From Symsagittifera roscoffensis (Eukaryota > Xenacoelomorpha > Acoela > Convolutidae), in contig NC_087064.1 in the NCBI RefSeq assembly GCF_963678635.1, positions 78,842,512 to 78,906,511 of the forward strand: DNA of 64,000 nt, written 5' to 3'. Positions 57,728-64,000 of the stretch are shown one piece after another (the first letter of the stretch is position 1; the number at the start of each line of letters is the position of its first letter). The position numbers and the translations under genes are program-made. The notes below the pieces were generated by a model. It ran no database searches and was not told where the DNA came from. It was given only the letters and a program-made list of their open reading frames with translations.

Positions 57728-59695
57728 GCATTAGCTTAAGGGGGGTAAACTAAAGAGAATATGGAAAGGTTTTTTCTCAACTATTTTGTCATTTTTTCAA
57801 AACAAATTTTTTATTTGGCCTTAAAGTGAAGTCGAAATGAAAAATTCACGGCTTTGCCGATGAGCTGTGTTGTTCTTCTTCAGTTCTATTCTAAAAAAAA
57901 ATTTCCTCTAGCCGTGAAACAAATTAAGGCCGTGTGGGGAGGCTTTATAGATAGAAAAATATTAGACCTAGCTAAGAAAATTTTATGTAAGCTATAATTA
58001 TGCAAAGAACCCTAAGCAAAATTGAAACATGAGTCAGCTTGTTGGATAGAAATGGAAGCACTCTTCGGCTTGATTCAAACACAAGTTCATGAACAAGTTA
58101 GCTTTAACATCTACTATTTGATTGAAACTTATTCCTATCTATCCCTGTTTAATTTGGTGATAAGTTTTTAAAATTCATGTAGCATATGCACCACAAAACC
58201 TTATGTTTAATTGTATCCCAAGATCGACAAGAAACTGATAAGGTTTTTTTTTCAGATTAGGTTAGCAAAAAATATACGAGGCGAGCGAGATATCAATGCT
58301 GATCAAAGGCAAAAATGATTATGGTAAAGTCAAATCTGACAAAACGTTTTCGAAATCCTGGGTATACAGCTATTTCCATTTAGCGACAAGGATAGCCAGT
58401 GTTTGACTAATAAACTAGAACTTATTCGAACGTCGTATTAAAATAGGCAAGACAGCAGTTTTCCTAGAAAAAGGACAAGAAAACAAAAAAAATCATGAAA
58501 AAAAATCACAATTGTTTTCAACTTTTTTTCCAGAAATTTTTTTATTCCCAAATTTGCTTGAACAAATCCAAAAATTAACTTTAATCATGTTAAACTTAAA
58601 CTCAACATAAAAAAGTATCTGAGAACGGCTTCAACAAAGCATAAAAAAGCCTGCTTGCTTGCTTTACTGGCTCAAAATTAGACAAAAAAAATCAAAAACT
58701 TCAAATCGGTTTTTTGAAACATTGGGAAATTTTACTGGAAGTTTTTGAATATGGCTCAAATCACGACTTAAAAAGCTTGAGTATGATATATCTTTCAACC
58801 CAGTCTGATGATTATTTGCGCTACCTGATTTGCCGTGGAAAACCTGATTAAGCTAGGTTATCAATCTTCTCGCCTCGTGGTTTCTTTCTCCACAAAAATG
58901 AAAATAACAAGGGTTTCTGTTTTCTTAACAAAAATAGGCATTATAAATCAACGTCAAAGTCGTAAAATTTAAGTTACAAAAAAACACAATCAGATATACC
59001 ATGGAGTTTATGATCACCTCGGCAAGTAAAAATTTCTTTCGCTCGAAATAAATTCTCAGTCGTGTAAAACGCCTCATTTCATGACTAATACACAGAAATA
59101 TTTTCTTAAGCTATCATACTTTGCGCTAAAAAAAAGCAATCAGTTGTACTTTTTGCAATAAAAGCGAACTTGGAAGAAGCGAAATATCTAAAACTTGCAA
59201 AAAAATTTCATAAGCAGGATTATGAAAAATTCTACAGTAAAAAAAATAAAATATTGAATTATTTTGCCAATAAATATTCCAAGTTAAGATTGCATTGTGC
59301 CAAGAACAAAAGAAAAAAAACTAAGCATGTCGTATATAAAATCCTAAATAAAGTTTAATTGATAGCAAAAATCAATTTGGATAAAAGTATCTAATCGTAG
59401 TCTTTTATCAGCCTGTATAGTTTAATCTGAAAAATCAAAGTTTTTGGACCAGTTTTTTTTTTAGACAAAAATTTTGTCAGTTTATTTTAAGTAAGTGACA
59501 CTAAAAACCTGAAAGCGTCTGACAAACGTTTTTTCAACACCCAGGCAAAATTTTTGAATTTTTGTTTTGGATTTCGAACCTCGATTAATCGGTTATCAGT
59601 GTAACACCAGCTTGGACCATTATAAGCTTTGCTTAAGGTTTTCAAAAATGAGCAAACAAAATGCGGCTATGTTGCTTTTAATTTTCGCAGATGGT
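57728..59695. other. AT-rich stretch with old repeat remnants
   Basis: 58753-58860 is a decayed relative of 61579-61690. 59170-59358 is a 62-codon lysine-rich frame of doubtful reality. Nothing else is assigned. Confidence 0.4.
58753..58860 (+). pseudogene. decayed copy of the 61579-61959 reading frame
   Basis: 'tcaaatcacgacttaaaaag' aligns with 'tcaaatcacgactgaaaggc', and the frame keeps 'SRLK', 'S.NPV' and 'LF..P.L' with two adjacent stops in the middle. Confidence 0.45.
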
Positions 59696-59699
59696 TCAA

Positions 59700-59910
59700 A
59701 TTGGCTTTTTTGAAACCCACATAACCTTGGAAAAAGCTCATCACAGGTAAATTATCTTTATCAGCTGAGATCGGGAGATCAATAGCTTCCAGAAAATTTT
59801 TTGAAAAGTTCCATCAAAAATGACTAATTGAAATTTCAAAAGTTTTCGAAGAGAAAAAAGTTGCCCCGAGCATATATTCCGTTTTTTAGTTCGGAGAAAC
59901 TTGAAATAAA
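59700..59910 (-). mobile_element. Helentron-like element, old inverted fragment
   Basis: Reverse-complement landmarks 'agctcatcacaggtaaatta', 'ccatcaaaaatgactaattg' and 'ttgccccgagcatatattcc' in family order. The core is lost. Confidence 0.55.
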
Positions 59911-61578
59911 TATGTTTTCTAATTTCTTCAAAAGTGGAACTGCCGAATTTGACACATGTCCTAAATTTTACACATGTCCGAATTGAAAAGTTTTTTCTTA
60001 ATTTTCTTGCAAGTAACTGGTGATAAAGTTAGTTCTTTATATCCAGAACGTATATCGCAGTAGGCTATTTCGAGGCGGCCAATTTTTGTATTTCGTGAGC
60101 TGTAAGTGGATTTCTCGACAGGCCGAAAATAGATCTATCGCAGAATTGATAGTTTTTTAATCTTTTTTGCTGTTTTGAATTCTACTATCGAATGGCTAAA
60201 ACACTGTATTGCTCAAAATTGCTCCCAAAACAGAGCAATTTGCGAAAACCGCAACATAATTTTTAACGTTTGAAATTTAATTTGAGGAAGCTGCAATTAA
60301 ACTGTATTATATGTGTATATTATAGCGAAAATAGCCGGACTTCCGCAAATGTGAGCAAAATTTGCAAAATGAAAGCGGAATCCGCAAAAAATAAGCGTAA
60401 TGCGTGCACATTTTGGAATTCGCTCACAATTTGCGCAATCTGATTACATTTGGGGAATCGCGACGAGCTAACTGTTTTCGCTCATTGCGGAAAGTGCATC
60501 AAAGCTAATAGCCTTCGAGTACAACATTCCAAGTATTTGAGCGCTGAATTCACGGAAATTACATTTAAAACAAGTTGAAAGACTGGTCTCTGGATTCCAG
60601 TGACCTACAGACACCAAATTGTGCGACTTTATTAAGCGCAGTTTAGCCTCGCATTGTCTGTGATCCACTGAATTCGACCTGGGACTTTTATGGTTTCTAT
60701 ACTTACCTGCAACCAAAACGCTTTTCACGACTAGTGTAATAAACCAAAATATTGATTGATCGTATAAACTGCAATTTTCAACTCGGATCTTTTTTATCAA
60801 TAAGTTTTATCAATCGTAATTGTTAGCATTCGCTTAGCAAACCAAGTTCTAGTCCTAGATTGTAGGAGTATTGGATGTAGTATGAGAATTATTTTATTTA
60901 CCGTACAGAGTTCACTTACACTTTACGCTAGTACCGAAGAAAAGACCGACTATTTTTGAACAATTTTACATTTTTCAGGTTTCGATGTCAATTTTTCTTA
61001 AGTTGTTCTTTTTGATACCATTTTTTTTGGGTAAAACTGATTCAATTAGAGACAGCTTGGTCATTAGGTAAAGTTTGTGTGTTGCTGTGGAATCTAAAAA
61101 TAAAGTCTGCTTTCGAAACTAAACTCGATTAACGCTTTTTCGTGACAGCTACTTTTTTGTAATTAAAAAGCGTATTTAACAAAAAAAAACTAAAATTGAA
61201 ACATTGAAAAATCTAACTTGATCTTGATTAATACTTAAGAGTTTTCCTAGAAAAAAAAATCAAACCTCGATGAAGGATAGGCGGTTGTTGTGCAAGAAAA
61301 CACAGAATGTTATTATTATGTTCTTCGACTTAGTGTCGTTTTTTGTACGTGGTGTGATGATAAAACTATATACACGCAAAAAAAGTTAGCAAATTAGGCA
61401 TGATCGACAACAGTTGTCTTCGGTTGTCTTCTTTTTCTTGCCAGGGAAGTGCCAAATATAGCTTAAGAAACTAATTTCTTCTAGGAAAAATCAAGTTTTT
61501 TTAGCCTATTTAACAAGTTATCTTCACTTTATTTTGTCAAAAGTTTAAACACTAAGATCTTTTTTTGGAATTTTCTTA
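59911..61578. other. AT-rich stretch, no supported gene
   Basis: 60468-60800 has a 110-codon minus frame without recognisable domain. 60340-60450 repeats 'gcaaa', 'gcgcaat' and 'cgcaaaa' motifs irregularly. Confidence 0.4.
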
Positions 61579-61959
61579 ATGTCATTCAAATCACGACTGA
61601 AAGGCTTTCTTCAATATGTTACATCTTTAAACCCAGTCCAAGAATTATTTGTGTCACCTAGTTTGCGTGGAAAGCGACTAAAACACACCCGAATGCAAAG
61701 TTCCTCCCTATTTTCAATGGTCGTATCAACATTAGAAAAAAACGTTTTCACGTTGTTCATTGAAATTCAGTTATGTTACACATCAGAATATTTTTTGTGT
61801 GTAATCCGACAAATAGTGAAAAAGAATGAGAAAACTAATCCAAGAGCTTCAATCGGAAACGTGAAATCGAAAACAATCGAACCGCTACACATCGAAATTG
61901 AGACTTTTTTTCTGGTGAAATTCACAGACTTGTTCCCTGAAAAAATCAACGCAGGTTAA
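61579..61959 (+). CDS. hypothetical 126-codon ORF, member of a repeated family
   Basis: Starts 'MSFKSRLKGFLQYVTSLNPV' and ends 'VKFTDLFPEKINAG'. Its first ~40 codons have a decayed relative at 58753-58860 whose similarity follows this reading frame, suggesting the sequence once coded. No domain, signal peptide or clear membrane helix is recognised. It could be part of an old transposon. Confidence 0.3.
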   Translation: MSFKSRLKGFLQYVTSLNPVQELFVSPSLRGKRLKHTRMQSSSLFSMVVSTLEKNVFTLFIEIQLCYTSEYFLCVIRQIVKKNEKTNPRASIGNVKSKTIEPLHIEIETFFLVKFTDLFPEKINAG

Positions 61960-62195
61960 ATAAGTGTGCTCGACAATGCAATAGATTCTGCTGATTGGAA
62001 GAAAATCGAGGTTTTAAAATTACAAAAAACGGGGTACCTTTTTGGCCAAGGGAAATGGGGCGGGGCGTAGAGCTCAATCCTTGCGCTTTTTCCTCAAGTC
62101 TCAGTTGTCTAAAATAAGATTGTAAATGGGAAAGGTGACTTTAGAAAGTTCAGAAAGGAAAAAGAACCTCATCACGATCCGGGCCGAAGTCCACG

Positions 62196-62580
62196 ACTCG
62201 TGGGTCGCGAATAGTCGCAACATGAGTCATGCAAAGTCGCAACATGGGTCGCGCAAAACATTAGTCGCAACATCAGTCATGCTAAGTCGCAACATGATTC
62301 ACGCAAAGTCGCAACATGAGTCACGCAAGGTCGCAACATGAGTCGCGCAAAGTCGCTACATGAGTCGCGCAAAGTCGCAACGTGGGTCGCACAAGGTCGC
62401 AAAATGAGTCGCGCGAAACATTAGTCGCAACCTGGGTCGCGCAAAGTCGCGACAAAAAGACGATAACTAAAAACAAAAAATACACCCATTTTGAGTCGCA
62501 ATGGTAGCAACATAGCTGATTTGGGTCGCAAATGTCGCAACAAACCCACTCTGAGACGCAATTGTCGCAACATAAGTCCC
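62196..62580 (+). repeat. 22 bp minisatellite (gtcgcaacatgagtcnngcaaa)
   Basis: About 15 variants of 'gtcgcaacatgagtcacgca' in tandem. Some units carry an extra 'acatta' (28 bp), and the right part is looser. Frames through it on both strands are repeat artefacts. The unit is CpG-rich compared with its surroundings. Confidence 0.93.
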
Positions 62581-63676
62581 CGTCCTCGACCCGAGGACTC
62601 TTACAGCAAATCACAGAGATGCTTCTTACTGTCTGTGCAATTTATAGGCAACAAAACTTATAACAAAGAATTTTTTTATTCTTGCTTTTCTTACCTTCAC
62701 GTGGTTCTCTCTTTGTACGTCAAACTTCCAGTTGAAATGAATAAATTGGTGCCAATGTTGAACTGTGCCGATTTACAAGTCCAGATTTTCTATGGTTAGT
62801 TTTCTAATTGGTGTGTTCCAGCTAAAAGGAATGTTTAACTGCAGTGTGGAATGAAGTTGCATACGTTTCTAGATAGTTTGATTCCAGTTCAATTGTACTA
62901 ACAATAAAGCTCAGGAGAGAAGTCATAACAAAATGAAACTACTGCGGGAGTCAAATGAAACCAGAGCGAGCGACCATAATAAACGTAACTGGAATACTGC
63001 ACATGCTAACGTGGAGATACTTATATACCTAGAGTGCACTCTCAAAACGAAGTCACTGTTTTCTTATATCGTTAAACTCCCCTACATTTTGGAGGCACAA
63101 TATCTGTGTTCCCACTACATGGTAAATGAAGACATGGTTCAGGAAACTCTGATCCAGGAACAGGATATTCTTATCCGTTATCCGGGTTAACAAAAAAGTG
63201 CGAGTCATTCCCATGTTACCGTCAACTCGTTTCAGAATTGCATGCAAATTGTATGTGGCTAGCATTCTTCCATAATGTTCAGCTGCATATAACTAGCGTA
63301 TATCCTTTATGGTATTGTATAGCAATAATGGGAATCGCATGAGTAGTTTTTTGAGTGAAAGTAGTAATTGTATGACCATAGCAATTCCCGGGTTGAGGTT
63401 GGTCCCCATTGAGTTAGGACCGAAGTGTATAACTCATAGAGTAATTTCGGATAGGGTACACCGTCTGCTCGTCACGCTATCTTATTTTCGGCCGGATAGA
63501 TTCGTGCAACTTCTTAGTCTAATACCGATCCTAATCTTACTCTTATACTATCTAGTCTCAGGTTGTTTAACTAGTCTCTGCTAGGCTCAATAGATCTAGG
63601 GTATACTGGTTTATTGCGGCTGCTGAAGTACTCGGGAGAGTTCAACTAATTTCTAAGTTAAATTCAAATCTCTCTG

Positions 63677-63704
63677 GTGCTGAAATTACAAGTAATTTCA
63701 GCAC
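63677..63704. repeat. perfect inverted repeat, 13 bp arms
   Basis: 'gtgctgaaattac', two A residues, then 'gtaatttcagcac'. No T-run follows that would suggest a terminator. Confidence 0.92.
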
Positions 63705-63737
63705 TTACAAATAAGTGGATTGTTAGTTAGATGGATC

Positions 63738-63794
63738 ATGATTGGTTAATATTAAATACTTTACATTGGTAAAATATCTAATTTATCCAATCAT
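63738..63794. repeat. imperfect inverted repeat
   Basis: 'atgattggttaatattaaat' pairs imperfectly with 'atctaatttatccaatcat'. About 18 bases separate the arms. Confidence 0.7.
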
Positions 63795-64000
63795 AAAATG
63801 TAGTTTAGATCAGGTTCCACCCATCCGGGTTTTACAGAGTTTTTTAGAATAGTTTTTCTGCAATTCGAAAGATGGATGATGGACGTTGGTATTTGGCGAA
63901 CATCTTATTTCTTCTGGGTTTTCTTATTAGAGAAGTCCCAGATTCAATCATTGTGTCTTCTCAAGACAACGACTGGGTTTTCGCAACAAACTCAAATCTG

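Larger units (their letters stand above)
62581..64000. other. more balanced composition, no supported gene
   Basis: From about 62800 the sequence is less AT-rich and free of the other repeat families, resembling the 38340-41790 island. Frames at 62933-63190 and 63309-63584 are short and unrecognised. Two palindromes occur near 63690 and 63766. Confidence 0.4.

Noticed and set aside
59170..59358. 62-codon lysine-rich ORF
   Set aside because: Composition is what poly-A-rich DNA gives by chance; no start context, homology or splice signals.
62126..62614. 71- and 97-codon ORFs on both strands
   Set aside because: Generated by the 22 bp minisatellite.

Overview
The window reads as nuclear DNA of an animal. 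Coding islands are GC-rich and interrupted by canonical GT-AG introns, and they sit in AT-rich sequence full of duplications, transposon remnants and satellites. No bacterial operon, rRNA, tRNA or CRISPR array is visible. The two recognisable genes are both of metazoan type, but the sequence alone does not fix the lineage.

Gene 1 (plus strand, 2774-6631) is the 3' end of a clustered-mitochondria (CLU/CLUH) gene. Four exons join in frame and give about 498 C-terminal residues: the TPR region, the 'LNVING' segment and a Ser/Gly-rich tail. The 5' two thirds lie beyond the left edge, past 1.76 kb of degenerate CATC repeat. Gene 2 (minus strand, 51898 down to 49198 or 44157) is a GLIPR2/GAPR-1-like CAP-domain gene. 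Three exons join in frame and lack only the first few codons. A second, paralogous 3'-terminal exon at 44157-44336 has the same acceptor phase, which suggests alternative last exons.

Most of the rest is repeats. 1-1760 is CATC satellite. 3500-4570, 8130-8470, 9115-11615 and 44890-45560 carry one old interspersed family. 8642-12385 is a 1.64-1.67 kb tandem array. 14414-19252 is a nearly identical 2.43 kb tandem duplication. 21063-28010 and 29227-36808 are a segmental duplication, and part of it recurs inverted at 42366-43385. A ~530 bp mobile element family (TGTTCCGACTTTCG end, 3' hairpin, CpG-rich core) occurs at least 14 times on both strands. Two filled/empty site pairs inside the segmental duplication fix its ends, and it inserts at a T-T step without a clear target duplication, as Helentrons do. 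A 436 bp hAT-type MITE with an 8 bp target duplication lies at 55646-56081, with decayed relatives at 2099, 52296 and 54529.

38340-41790 is a compositionally distinct island holding a 175 bp tandem repeat and no convincing gene. The right part (56090-64000) holds old repeats, decayed ORFs, a 22 bp minisatellite and palindromes. No complete autonomous transposon or undescribed gene system was found. The strongest leads are the alternative terminal exons of the CAP gene and the element family with its conserved CpG palindrome.
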